Assembly (NCBI RefSeq): GCF_018327705.1
Contig: NZ_BNEM01000001.1
Location: forward strand, 496,001 to 560,000
DNA from: Catellatospora sp. TT07R-123
GTDB lineage: Bacteria; Actinomycetota; Actinomycetes; Mycobacteriales; Micromonosporaceae
Length of the DNA: 64,000 nucleotides
Reading direction: 5' to 3'
The translations under genes were made by a program, and so were the position numbers. Position 1 is the stretch's first letter, and each line of letters begins with the position of its first letter. Below the pieces are notes generated by a model, which saw only the letters and a list, made by a program, of their open reading frames with translations, made no database searches and was not told the origin of the DNA. Shown here piece after piece: positions 19,175-27,352 of this stretch.

Positions 19175-20695
19175 ATGAAACATGGCGTACGGGGTGATCC
19201 CGTCGCCGACGAATGGGTCCGCTTCCGGGAGCTGACGGTCGCGGGGCGGTCTGCCGAGGTCCTTCCGCTGGCGGACCGGATCGCGGCGGAGACCGGCGAC
19301 CCGCGCAGGCGGGCCCAGGCCCACATCGAACGCCTCGCCGCCTTCTACAACATGGGCCACACCGATGCTCTCGCATCGCAGCTGGACGAGGTCGACGAAC
19401 TGCTGCGCCAGACGCGGGACCCGCGGCTGCACGGCGAGTTCCACGTCCTGGCGGCCGCGGTCGCGGGCGAGCGGGGCGCACACGACATGGCGTTGCTGCA
19501 CCTCGTCCACGCGGAGCGGGAGCTGCGCCGCATGGACGAGCTCACCCTGGGCGCCGTGGACGCGTGGAACGACCTGGCCGCCGTATACACGCAGCTGGGA
19601 TACCACGCCGAAGCACTGACCGCGGCAGGGCAGTGCCGTCGCCTGTGCGCCCAGGCCGGCATCGCACCGGCAGAGGCCGCTTGCGTGATCACCTATGTGG
19701 GCGCCGCCGTCCACCTCGACCAGCGCGGGGACACCGCCGGCTGTGTCGAGGGACTGACCGCCCTCATCGGCTACAGCAGCCACTTCACCGGCGACCTTCC
19801 GGTGATGCAGCGCGTACCGCTGCGATACGCGGTGAAACGTCTGGCGGCCCTGGGCCACCGGGTCCGCCTCGACGTGCCGGAGGACACCGGCGTCGATGCC
19901 ATCCTGGCGGACGTGAACGTCCTGGCCGAGGTCTGCGACGCCATCGCGGCGCGCCAGCCCGACCAGGCACTCTCGCTGCTCGATCAGACCCCGAACGCGA
20001 TCGACGCCCTCGGCGTGGCAGAGCCGCTGCGGCTGCGGTCGATGGCGCTGACCCAGCGCGGCGACCACGCCGCGGCCCTCGACGCCGAGCGCAACGCCAT
20101 CCGCGCGCTGTCCATCGAGGAACGGCAGCTGCGCACGCTCTTCCACAGCGGGGCGAGCGCCCGGCTCGACCAGGACCGGCTGCGGCGCATGGCCGCGCAC
20201 TACGCCAGCCAGGCCAGCACCGATCCGCTGACGGGCCTGCCCAACCGGCGCCGGATCGACGAGCTCGCCGCCGAGCTGACCCGGCGCGGCGTGGACGCCG
20301 TCATCGGCATCCTCGACCTGGACGGCTTCAAGGCGGTCAACGACACCTACGGGCACAACTCCGGTGACGTCGTCCTGCAGCGGGTGGCCGGTGTGCTGGC
20401 CCGTACGATCCGACAGGGGGACCTGGTCGCCCGGCTGGGCGGTGACGAGTTCGTCGTCATCCTGCCGCGTACGACGCTTGCCGAAGCGGAGCAGACCGGC
20501 CGCCGGATGAGCAGGGCCCTGGCCGCCGAGGACTGGACCTCCATCGTGCCCGATACACCCGTCTCGGCCACGGTCGGCTGGGCCCGGCTGACGAACGACC
20601 CGGTGCAGAGTCTCGCCGCGGCGGACGACGCCCTCTACCGCACCAGGCGGCGGCGAGGCGCTGATCGCCTGAACGGCGGAGGCGCCCAGGCCTGA
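19175..20695 (+). CDS. GGDEF diguanylate cyclase with TPR-like sensory region
   Basis: A 506-residue cytosolic protein. The first ~340 residues are helical TPR-like repeats (AYTQLGYHAEALTAAGQCRR-type pairs), followed by a GGDEF domain (about 345-500). The active-site loop LGGDEFVVILPR (near 422) is canonical, and the product-inhibition I-site RxxD (RQGD) sits five residues before it. It should therefore make cyclic di-GMP and be feedback-inhibited. There is no signal peptide or membrane segment. The ATG at 19175 has no Shine-Dalgarno; TACAGT at 19163-19168 lies 6 bases upstream, consistent with a leaderless message. It diverges from the rifampin monooxygenase. Confidence 0.88.
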   Translation: MKHGVRGDPVADEWVRFRELTVAGRSAEVLPLADRIAAETGDPRRRAQAHIERLAAFYNMGHTDALASQLDEVDELLRQTRDPRLHGEFHVLAAAVAGERGAHDMALLHLVHAERELRRMDELTLGAVDAWNDLAAVYTQLGYHAEALTAAGQCRRLCAQAGIAPAEAACVITYVGAAVHLDQRGDTAGCVEGLTALIGYSSHFTGDLPVMQRVPLRYAVKRLAALGHRVRLDVPEDTGVDAILADVNVLAEVCDAIAARQPDQALSLLDQTPNAIDALGVAEPLRLRSMALTQRGDHAAALDAERNAIRALSIEERQLRTLFHSGASARLDQDRLRRMAAHYASQASTDPLTGLPNRRRIDELAAELTRRGVDAVIGILDLDGFKAVNDTYGHNSGDVVLQRVAGVLARTIRQGDLVARLGGDEFVVILPRTTLAEAEQTGRRMSRALAAEDWTSIVPDTPVSATVGWARLTNDPVQSLAAADDALYRTRRRRGADRLNGGGAQA

Positions 20696-20738
20696 GCGAC
20701 ACCGCGAGCGCCGACGTCGCAGGGCCCGGACTGCCGGT

Positions 20739-20758
20739 GGTGTCCAACGGTGTCCAAC
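20739..20758. repeat. Tandem 10-bp direct repeat upstream of the Fn3 gene
   Basis: GGTGTCCAAC occurs twice back to back (20739-20748, 20749-20758), about 40 bases before the ATG of the secreted Fn3 gene. Direct repeats in this position can be activator or repressor sites; nothing more is visible. Confidence 0.4.
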
Positions 20759-20799
20759 CACACCGGGGTTCGCGGGTCCGGCCCTGCACGATCACCACC

Positions 20800-21798
20800 A
20801 TGAACGCTCACAGCCTCCTGCGCCTGCTCGGCGCGGCCGCGGCCGTCGTGGTCACCGCCGCGATCACGGCCGGCCCGGCCGGCGCGGCCACGCCGCTGCC
20901 CACGCCCGGAACCCCGGTGGCCACCCAGGTCACGCAGACCAGCATCACGATCACCTGGGCGGCGTCCGCCGGCCCGGTGAAGGACTACACCATCCAGGTC
21001 ATCGACGGCCCGCTGGTCCCGTGGTACGACCTGGCCCACAACGCGACCACGTCGTTCACCCACACCGGGCTCACCCCCGACAAGGTGTACGAGTACCGGA
21101 TCATCGCCAACGCCCAGCCGAACTCGGGCTACACCACCAGCAGCCCGTCGGGCTACATCGCCGTGACCACGGCGCCGCTGCCCGATGCGGTGCCGCCCAC
21201 CAAGCCGGCCACGCCGATCGCGTACTCCGTGAGCACGATCGCCGCGACCATCAACACGAACGGCTCCACCGACAACAACCGCGTCGCCGGCTACTGGGTG
21301 CAGCGCCAGGTCAACGGCGTGTGGACAGACTGGGCCACGAACAACATCGGCACCGTCTACCTGTACAACCTGACGCCGAGCACGACGTACACGGTGGTGG
21401 TGGTCGCCTTCGACCCCAACGGCAACCGGTCGGTGCGCTCGGACCCGGTCACCTTCACCACCCGGGCCGTCCAGCCCGCACCGACCTGCCGGTCCTCCAT
21501 CATCAGCTACGGCACGCAGTTCAACGTGACCGTGACCGTGGAGAACATGACGGCATCGACGGTGCTGCAGAACTGGACGGTCACGTTCACGCTGCCGACC
21601 GCGGAGACGCTCGGCGGCGCCTTCAACGCGACGGTGACCCGCGCCGGCGACCAGGCGACCGCGACCCCGGCGTTCTACATCGCCACCATCAACCCGGGCG
21701 GAGCCGCCACGTTCGGATTCGGCGTGACGGCGCCCGCCGGCTCGCCGCCGCCGAGCCGCTTCGTGCTCAACGGCACCGTCCCCTGCACGACGGCCTGA
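20800..21798 (+). CDS. Secreted two-Fn3 protein with C-terminal CBM2-like domain
   Basis: A 332-residue exported protein without a catalytic domain. A Sec signal (MNAHSLLRLLGAAAAVVV, cleavage near AGAAT) is followed by two fibronectin type III domains (about residues 30-125 and 130-225; TSITITWAAS, LTPDKVYEYRIIA, LTPSTTYTVVVVAFD). The last domain has the look of an expansin/CBM2-type cellulose-binding module: a Cys at each end (PTCRSS, VPCTTA), LQNWTVTFTLP and a Gly/Ser-rich tail. It probably binds extracellular polysaccharide. A strong terminator follows. The next gene is an alginate lyase with its own promoter. Confidence 0.75.
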   Translation: MNAHSLLRLLGAAAAVVVTAAITAGPAGAATPLPTPGTPVATQVTQTSITITWAASAGPVKDYTIQVIDGPLVPWYDLAHNATTSFTHTGLTPDKVYEYRIIANAQPNSGYTTSSPSGYIAVTTAPLPDAVPPTKPATPIAYSVSTIAATINTNGSTDNNRVAGYWVQRQVNGVWTDWATNNIGTVYLYNLTPSTTYTVVVVAFDPNGNRSVRSDPVTFTTRAVQPAPTCRSSIISYGTQFNVTVTVENMTASTVLQNWTVTFTLPTAETLGGAFNATVTRAGDQATATPAFYIATINPGGAATFGFGVTAPAGSPPPSRFVLNGTVPCTTA

Positions 21799-21825
21799 TC
21801 CGAACCGGCGTTCAGCGCCCGACCA

Positions 21826-21862
21826 CCGGAAGCGGCGATTCTCGCGAAATCGCCGCTTCCGG
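21826..21862. terminator. Strong stem-loop terminator after the Fn3-CBM gene
   Basis: A perfect 15-bp stem (CCGGAAGCGGCGATT with its complement) around a 7-base loop CTCGCGA begins 27 bases after the stop at 21798. Confidence 0.8.
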
Positions 21863-21906
21863 ACCCGTCGCTGTCGGCGTACGCCCGCAGCGCGATGTTC
21901 CGCCGT

Positions 21907-21920
21907 CCACATATGTGGAT
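21907..21920. promoter_or_regulatory. Perfect 14-bp palindrome TCCACATATGTGGA
   Basis: A self-complementary, AT-centred 14-mer in an otherwise GC-rich spacer, about 40 bases upstream of the -35 box of the alginate lyase promoter. It has the form of an operator or activator site; the cognate regulator is not apparent in the window. Confidence 0.45.
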
Positions 21921-21960
21921 CGAATGTTCCAGGGTGATGGGATTGGCAGATGTCGACACC

Positions 21961-21988
21961 TTGACAGGTAGATGGCTCCACCTATTAT
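21961..21988 (+). promoter_or_regulatory. Sigma70-type promoter of the alginate lyase gene
   Basis: TTGACA (21961-21966), a 16-base spacer and TATTAT (21983-21988) form the best consensus-like promoter in the window. It lies 125 bp before the alginate lyase ATG. Confidence 0.8.
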
Positions 21989-21989
21989 C

Positions 21990-22010
21990 AGTTAGGTAAC
22001 TTTCCTATCT
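21990..22010. promoter_or_regulatory. Operator-like imperfect palindrome over the transcription start
   Basis: A 21-bp near-palindrome centred on 22000 (left arm AGTTAGGTAA, right arm TTTCCTATCT, 16 of 20 positions symmetric) begins 2 bases after the -10 box. It would therefore cover the expected transcription start, a position suited to a repressor. The form resembles AGGAAA-TTTCCT-type sites seen before carbohydrate-active enzyme genes in actinomycetes. Confidence 0.6.
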
Positions 22011-22113
22011 GGTCGCGTACCTCTCCGCCGCTCGCAGCGCGATCAGGCGTCCAGTTCATCGATGACGGCCGGTCGCGGCAACCCGCGCCCATGTCGGTCG
22101 AGCAGGAGGATCT

Positions 22114-23319
22114 ATGATGTTGCGCAGCTCAATGCCCTCAGGGCGTAGGACGTCACGCGGTACGCGGGCGAGGCGCTGGGGCGCGGGACTCGCCGTCGCC
22201 GTCATCGCCACGGTCGTACCGGCCGCCCCCGCCGCCGCCGCGGCCACCCGCTACGAGGCCGAGAACGCCACGATCTCCCAGGGCATCCTGGAGACGCTGC
22301 ACCCGGGCTACTCCGGCACCGGCTACGTCAACGCCGACAACGTGGTGGGCAGCTACGTCGAGTTCACCGTCACCGCCGCCAGCGCGGGCACCGCCACCAT
22401 CACCATCCGGTACGCCAACGGCACGAGCGTGGACCGGCCGTCGACCGTGGCTGTCAACGGCAGCACGGTGGCCGCCGGGCTGTCGTTCCCGGCCACCGCC
22501 GACTGGGACACCTGGGCCGACCGGACCGTCACCGCGCCGGTCAACGCCGGCACCAACAAGGTGCGCATCACGGCGACCACCGCCAACGGACCGGCCAACA
22601 TCGACTTCATCGACGTCGACGTCACCGGCCTGAACCCGAACGTCTCCCCCGGCGGCAACTTCGACCTGTCCGTATGGTCGCTCCAGCTGCCGATCGGCTC
22701 ACCTGGCTCGCCCACCACGATCCCTCCGGCACAGCTCAAGGGCCCGACCGGATACGCCAACCCGACCTACTTCTGGACCGACAAGAACGACGGCTCGATG
22801 ACCTTCTGGGACCCCGAAGCGGGCGTCACCACACCGAACTCGAACTACGCGCGCACCGAACTGCGGGAGATGAACCCGAACGGCAGCGCCGCCGACTGGG
22901 CCCTGACCGGGACCCACCGGCTGAGCGCACGGCTGCGCGTCGTCTCGGTGACCAAGAACGTCTGCGTGGGACAGGTCCACCTCGGCTCGGGCGGGACGTC
23001 CACCAAGCCGCTGCTCGAGCTCTACTACGCGCCCAACGGCAACATCACCCTGGGCACCGAGAACTCCCCCGACGGCGGGCAGACCCTGCACCCGGTCGGC
23101 AACGTGCCCCTGGGCACGCAGTGGAGCTACGTGATCGCGATCTCCGGCGGCAGCATCAACCTGACGATCAACGGCAGCACGACGAGCTACCCGATCCCCT
23201 CGTCGTTCAACCAGTACCACCAGTACTTCAAAGCCGGTGACTACAACCAGTCGTCGTCGACCAGCACCAGCAACGGCGCGAAGGTGAAGTTCTACGCGCT
23301 GAGCGTCACCCACGGCTAG
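22114..23319 (+). CDS. Secreted alginate lyase (PL7) with N-terminal CBM35/CBM6-like module
   Basis: A 401-residue secreted polysaccharide lyase. A signal peptide (Arg-rich then hydrophobic, cleavage near residue 44) leads into a CBM35/6-type module (about 45-170; YEAENATIS, GYSGTGYV, NIDFIDVDV). A PL7 jelly roll (about 180-400) carries all three family signatures: ARTELREM, VGQVHL and YFKAGDYNQ. These give the catalytic Arg, Gln, His and Tyr of beta-elimination. In this family QVH rather than QIH goes with preference for mannuronate-rich chains. The ATG at 22114 has AGGAGG 4 bases upstream. Transcription should start near 21995 at a promoter overlapped by a palindrome. Confidence 0.88.
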   Translation: MMLRSSMPSGRRTSRGTRARRWGAGLAVAVIATVVPAAPAAAAATRYEAENATISQGILETLHPGYSGTGYVNADNVVGSYVEFTVTAASAGTATITIRYANGTSVDRPSTVAVNGSTVAAGLSFPATADWDTWADRTVTAPVNAGTNKVRITATTANGPANIDFIDVDVTGLNPNVSPGGNFDLSVWSLQLPIGSPGSPTTIPPAQLKGPTGYANPTYFWTDKNDGSMTFWDPEAGVTTPNSNYARTELREMNPNGSAADWALTGTHRLSARLRVVSVTKNVCVGQVHLGSGGTSTKPLLELYYAPNGNITLGTENSPDGGQTLHPVGNVPLGTQWSYVIAISGGSINLTINGSTTSYPIPSSFNQYHQYFKAGDYNQSSSTSTSNGAKVKFYALSVTHG

Positions 23320-23346
23320 GCCCCCGGCCGGGGGCGCCGAGCAGTG

Positions 23347-23386
23347 ACGGCCCTGCGATCCCGCGTCGGCGGGACCGCAGGGCCGT
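23347..23386. terminator. Long stem-loop terminator after the alginate lyase
   Basis: ACGGCCCTGCG pairs with CGCAGGGCCGT, and after one mismatch TCCCGC pairs with GCGGGA around a GTCG loop. A 16-bp perfect palindrome (23320-23335, GCCCCCGG and complement) overlaps the end of the gene just before it. Confidence 0.8.
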
Positions 23387-23438
23387 GACCGTACGCGGTC
23401 AGCTGTCGGTCAGCGGCGCGCCGGGGTAGCATCCGCGA

Positions 23439-24053
23439 GTGTTTTTCGGCGCCAGGAACAAGGTCGACAAGTACTGCGATCAACTTGAGGCGGCCGACGA
23501 CCCGGCCGCCTTCGAGCAGGCTGCCCTGGGCCTGTGGACCGCCGCGCAGAAGGCCTCGCCGCGCGACGTCACCGCCGCGCTCGAACGGTGCGCCTGGCTG
23601 CTGAGCGGGCTGAGCGTCGGCTCCGGCGGCCGGTTCTCGATCCTGTGCGGGGCTCTGGTCGAGCTCGGGGCGCAGCCCGACGCACTGGTCACTCCGGTCG
23701 CCGACGGCCTGCTCCGGTCGCTTCAGCAGGCCGGGCGGTTCCGCGACGCCTGGAACAGGGCCGGTGCCGGGCAGAAGCTGCCGGATCCGGAGGCGGCCGA
23801 CGACCACCTGAAGAGCGCTGTCACGCGGCTGGCGCCGCTGCTCGGCGGGGAGGGCGCCTACCGGGCCGCGGAGGGATGGTTCAGCGTCACCAACTGGGCC
23901 AGACCGGCGACGGCGCTGCTGCGGGCGGCACCCGAGCTGTGGGTGCCGCATCCGCGCCGGGCCGAGCTCGTCGCCGCGGTCGCCGCCCTGGTCGCGGACG
24001 TCCCCGACCTCGATGACGTGCTCGAACTGCTGAGCGGCCCCGACCGGCGTTAG
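23439..24053 (+). CDS. Hypothetical helical protein
   Basis: A 204-residue helix-rich cytosolic protein beginning VFFGARNKVDKYCDQLE. I do not recognise a family, and no catalytic motif, signal peptide or membrane segment is visible. It starts at GTG 23439. No Shine-Dalgarno is present, but TAGCAT (23427-23432) lies 6 bases upstream, so a leaderless message is likely, which also supports the start. It converges on the oxygenase fusion gene across 64 bp. Confidence 0.65.
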   Translation: MFFGARNKVDKYCDQLEAADDPAAFEQAALGLWTAAQKASPRDVTAALERCAWLLSGLSVGSGGRFSILCGALVELGAQPDALVTPVADGLLRSLQQAGRFRDAWNRAGAGQKLPDPEAADDHLKSAVTRLAPLLGGEGAYRAAEGWFSVTNWARPATALLRAAPELWVPHPRRAELVAAVAALVADVPDLDDVLELLSGPDRR

Positions 24054-24117
24054 GTGGCACGGGCGCCGCGGCCGGACGGCGCGGACCGCGCCGGATTCCG
24101 CGCCGCCGAACGCAGGG

Positions 24118-25716
24118 TCACCGGCGCAGCACGCGGGCGAGGATCGGCCTGAAGTGTCCGAACTCCGGCACGGCTGCGGCGGGGTCCTTGGCGGCGTCGT
24201 CCCAGCGGCGTACCGCGACGGCGTCGGCGGCCCCGGGCCGCGCCTCGAACGCGGCGGTCTCCGCCGCAGTCATCGGGCCGCCCTGCACGGTCAGCGTGTA
24301 CTCGGAGGCGGCCGACAGCTGCTCGCGGTAGCCCGGCTCGACCGCGCACAGGTACCGCTTGGCCGCCACGTGCAGTCGGATCGGTTCGGTGACCGGCTCC
24401 GGGAACCACGCGGCCAGCCAGTCCGCGCCCGTGTGGCTGTGCCGGTTGTCGACCCCGGCCATCAGGTCGCCGCCGCCGACCTCGCCGACGAAGTGGCCGA
24501 CGTCGTGCAGCAGCGCGGCCGCGACCAGCGCGTCGGGCGCGCCTGCGGCTTCGGCCAGCGACGCCGTCTGGAGCATGTGCGCGGCCTGCGACACGGCCTC
24601 GCCCAGGTAGTCGGCGGCACCCGGCCCCGCGAACAGGTCGGCGAGCTGGTCGAGTGGCGCCTGGCGGCGCAGGACCGCCCGCCGGCTGGCCACCGCGTCC
24701 AGGTCCGCGTAGCACCCCTGCAGGTGCCGGGCGCCGCCTTCGGCGAAGGCGGTGCGGGCGTGCAGCATGCGGGTGTTGTCGAAGACGAGGCAGTCCCCCG
24801 GTTCCAGCCGGAAGTCCAGGCGCCCCTGCGGCCGGGCGATGATCTCGGCGAACGTCCGGTACGCGGCGTAGAACGCGCTCACCTCGGCGTGCGGCGCGCG
24901 CAGCGGCTGGGTCGACCGGTTGTTGAACCGGATCTCACAGACGCGCCCGGCGGGGTCGACACCGATCAGCGGCCTGCTGGCGGAGAGGTCCGTGTCGGCA
25001 TCGGCGTAACGGAAGGTGACGGGGGTCCGGGTCAGCACGGCGAACGCCTCGGGCTCCTCCGCCCGCAGGACGGCCGCTGCGGCGAACCCGTCGACCAGCC
25101 CGGAGTCCCCGCCGTCGGCGGCGTTGACCAGGCAGTGCAGCAGTTGGACGGTCGGCACCGGGTCCCGGTAGGGGTTGTCGGTGTGCGGGGTGATCTCGCG
25201 GCCGGTGAACGCCAGGTTCGTCGCATCGGCCTCGACGCGGACGTCGAACAGGCGGCCGTAGTTCGTCTCCCGGACGTAGCCGAACTCCGCGGCGGCCTCC
25301 AGGACCGCCCCCTCGACGACCGGCACGCCGCGCAGCAGCACGAACCCTCGCCGCAGCAGGGCATCCAGCGCCCCGGCGCGGTCCTGCCGGAAGTCCTCCC
25401 ACGCGACCTCGACCAGCCCGGCCCCGAACTCCTTGCCCGCCTCGGTGCGCTCATCGGCGGTCACCGGTGCGAGCAGCCAGCCGCGCGGGAAGCGGGACAC
25501 GTGCCCGTCCGGGGCGAAGGTGACGGCCACCTCGCAGCCGTCGTCGGCCACGTCGGCGATGCTCAGGTCGGCGGGCAGGTCCGTGATGCCGAACAGTTTC
25601 TGGCCGCTCACCGGGTCGGCGCACGCGGGGCAGCGGCAGTTGTCGCGCAGCCACACGGCCGGCAGTTCATGATCATCAAGGCGAAGGGTCGTCGATCCGG
25701 CCGGCATGGCAGCCAT
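24118..25716 (-). CDS. Fused TmpA-like Fe/2-oxoglutarate hydroxylase and PhnZ/TmpB-like HD diiron oxygenase
   Basis: A 532-residue fusion. Residues 1-345 resemble gamma-butyrobetaine hydroxylase and TmpA: a Cys-rich N-terminal domain (LRDNCRCPACADP), the iron ligands HTD (near 176) and a distal His in LHARTAF (near 318), and an Arg for 2-oxoglutarate. Residues 345-532 are a PhnZ/TmpB-type HD domain: YxxE then His seven residues later (YLGEAVSQAAH), HDVGH, HSHTG, HVAAKRYL and RRWDD. These match the mixed-valence diiron site and its Tyr/Glu lid. TmpA plus TmpB convert trimethylaminoethylphosphonate to glycine betaine and phosphate, so here both steps may sit on one chain. ATG 25707 is an alternative start. 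It lies 143 bp downstream of gntR on the same strand. Confidence 0.82.
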   Translation of the reverse strand: MAAMPAGSTTLRLDDHELPAVWLRDNCRCPACADPVSGQKLFGITDLPADLSIADVADDGCEVAVTFAPDGHVSRFPRGWLLAPVTADERTEAGKEFGAGLVEVAWEDFRQDRAGALDALLRRGFVLLRGVPVVEGAVLEAAAEFGYVRETNYGRLFDVRVEADATNLAFTGREITPHTDNPYRDPVPTVQLLHCLVNAADGGDSGLVDGFAAAAVLRAEEPEAFAVLTRTPVTFRYADADTDLSASRPLIGVDPAGRVCEIRFNNRSTQPLRAPHAEVSAFYAAYRTFAEIIARPQGRLDFRLEPGDCLVFDNTRMLHARTAFAEGGARHLQGCYADLDAVASRRAVLRRQAPLDQLADLFAGPGAADYLGEAVSQAAHMLQTASLAEAAGAPDALVAAALLHDVGHFVGEVGGGDLMAGVDNRHSHTGADWLAAWFPEPVTEPIRLHVAAKRYLCAVEPGYREQLSAASEYTLTVQGGPMTAAETAAFEARPGAADAVAVRRWDDAAKDPAAAVPEFGHFRPILARVLRR

Positions 25717-25802
25717 GGTGGCAACGCACCGCGACCGGCCGCAACCCGTCCGCCGCGTTGTTCACCAAGCGTTCGCGTCCGCGGAGGGCGCCCCCCAGGT
25801 GC

Positions 25803-25829
25803 CGACGGCGGCAGCGGCCAGGGCCGTCG
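25803..25829 (-). terminator. Weak hairpin between gntR and the oxygenase fusion
   Basis: CGACGGC and GCCGTCG form a 7-bp stem around a 13-base loop, about 30 bases after the gntR stop. It could attenuate read-through into the oxygenase gene. Confidence 0.35.
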
Positions 25830-25859
25830 CCGGGGCACCACGGGCAGGGCCGGCATGGC

Positions 25860-26522
25860 TCAGTCGGTCAGGATCCCCGCCTGCGCCATGCCGTCGACCG
25901 CTCCGAGGTAGTGCTCCTCCAGCGCTTGGACCATCTCGTCGATGCCGCCCTTGCCGAAGACGTCCACGACCAGCTGGTGGCGGCGTACGGTTTCGACTAG
26001 GTCGATGTGCTGGCGGTCGATGGAGGAGCGCATGAGTGCCCCCATCTGCGCGTCCAGTGTCCGCCACAGTGAGCCGAGCCGGTTGCGGCCGGACGCGTCG
26101 ATGATGCAGGCGTGGAACTCCGTATCAAGGTCGATCATCGAGGCCACGTCGCCTTCCCGCGCGGCAGCGCCCATGCGGGCGACCACCGCCTGCATCTTGG
26201 CGACCATCTCCTGCCGCTCGCCGACGCTGCGGGCAGCGCCGGCCTCGAGCACGTAGCGTGCGTAGCAGGCGTCGCGGATGTCTTCGTACGCCATCCGCGT
26301 GACGACGCTGTGCCGCCTCGGCGAGATGTCGACCAGCCCGTCGAAGGACAGCTGGCGCAGCGCTTCCCGGATCGTGGAGCGGCTGACACCGAGTTCCTCG
26401 GCGAGGTTGGTCTCGATGAGTCGCTGCCCGGCGGGCAGCTCGTTGTTGAGGATCCGCCGGCGCAGCAGCAGATAGACGTTTTCCGGCAGGGACCGGTGCA
26501 CCACGGTCGCTGGATTCGTCAT
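25860..26522 (-). CDS. GntR-family regulator (FadR/FCD type), last gene of the 15-gene operon
   Basis: A 220-residue regulator. An N-terminal winged helix (residues about 10-75; RLIETNLAEELGVSRSTIREALRQL is the recognition region) and a C-terminal all-helical FCD domain (about 85-215) hold likely metal/ligand residues (DTEFHACIIDASGR, VRRHQLVVD). FCD GntR proteins often respond to small carboxylates and bind palindromes of the TTGTC-GACAA type. The perfect palindrome at the operon promoter (41687-41710) has exactly that core, so autoregulation of the whole operon is likely. The ATG at 26522 overlaps the upstream stop by four bases. Confidence 0.88.
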   Translation of the reverse strand: MTNPATVVHRSLPENVYLLLRRRILNNELPAGQRLIETNLAEELGVSRSTIREALRQLSFDGLVDISPRRHSVVTRMAYEDIRDACYARYVLEAGAARSVGERQEMVAKMQAVVARMGAAAREGDVASMIDLDTEFHACIIDASGRNRLGSLWRTLDAQMGALMRSSIDRQHIDLVETVRRHQLVVDVFGKGGIDEMVQALEEHYLGAVDGMAQAGILTD

Positions 26523-27352
26523 GGCCGGAAGTGTAGGCGGTCGAGGGTGAGCTGTGGAGCCGCGTCGCCGGTGAGCGAGACGGGCAGGTTGGCGGCCGGC
26601 GCGCACAGGATCGGCATGAGGCCGGGTCCGTGACCGGGCAGCGGGCTGCCGCCGTGCACGATCAGTCCGACAGTCCGGTATCCGCCCCGGTATCCGGTGT
26701 TGTGCCGCACGTCGAGGTCGTCGACGGCGACGAGGTCGCCCAGCCGCAGCCCGGCCGCCTCCGGGTCGTCCGGGGTGAGCTGGAGGTCGATGTCCCACAT
26801 CTGCGCCGGGCGGCCGATGCCGTTGCCGGCGACCCGCGACGGGAACACGGCCCGCACCGTGGCGTGGACCTGCCCGTCGCCGATCACCAGGGGCAGCAGG
26901 TCCAACGCGTCCGGGTCGGCGTTGAGCAGGTGCACGCCGGGCAGCTCGGCGCCCTGTCCCCGGCCGCGCACGACGATCGTGTCGCCGGGCACGAGCTGTG
27001 CCAGCGTCTCGTCGTCGAAGACGACGATGACACGGCCCTGCTCGCCGCGCTTGCCCAGCACGAAGCCCGGAGCGCCCGCCGCGGCGCCGGTGCGGACCAT
27101 GGCACGGTTGCCGAAGCACGCGAAGGCGGTCAGCGCGTGCCGGGCCGACTGGTCGGCGTGGCTGAGGGTGACTCCGGGGGCCACGTGGTCGGCGTCGTGG
27201 TCGAAGACGCCGTCGCCGATGTGGACGCCGAGCACGACGCCGCAGTCGCCCAGCGGCACGTACGGATGTCCGTCGGCGTCGACGAGGTATGGCGTCGACG
27301 GCATGGTGGGGGTCTCCACCACGCCGGTCAGGTTCACCGCGATCGGTGTCAC
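26519..27352 (-). CDS. DUF4438 protein, second paralogue
   Basis: A 277-residue protein of the DUF4438 family, whose function is unknown. It shares with the adjacent paralogue the GDCGVVLGVHIGDGVFDHDADHVAPGVTL region, the GN-x-VRTG-x-AAG block near residue 85, the VRGRGQGAEL turn and the LHF-type C-terminal end. There is no signal peptide. The GTG at 27352 overlaps the upstream stop (GTGA), and its own stop overlaps the gntR start, so it is translated as part of the coupled string. Tandem DUF4438 copies next to TldD/TldE suggest a heteromer or two related enzymes acting on the same imported compound; this is inference. Confidence 0.75.
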   Translation of the reverse strand: MTPIAVNLTGVVETPTMPSTPYLVDADGHPYVPLGDCGVVLGVHIGDGVFDHDADHVAPGVTLSHADQSARHALTAFACFGNRAMVRTGAAAGAPGFVLGKRGEQGRVIVVFDDETLAQLVPGDTIVVRGRGQGAELPGVHLLNADPDALDLLPLVIGDGQVHATVRAVFPSRVAGNGIGRPAQMWDIDLQLTPDDPEAAGLRLGDLVAVDDLDVRHNTGYRGGYRTVGLIVHGGSPLPGHGPGLMPILCAPAANLPVSLTGDAAPQLTLDRLHFRP

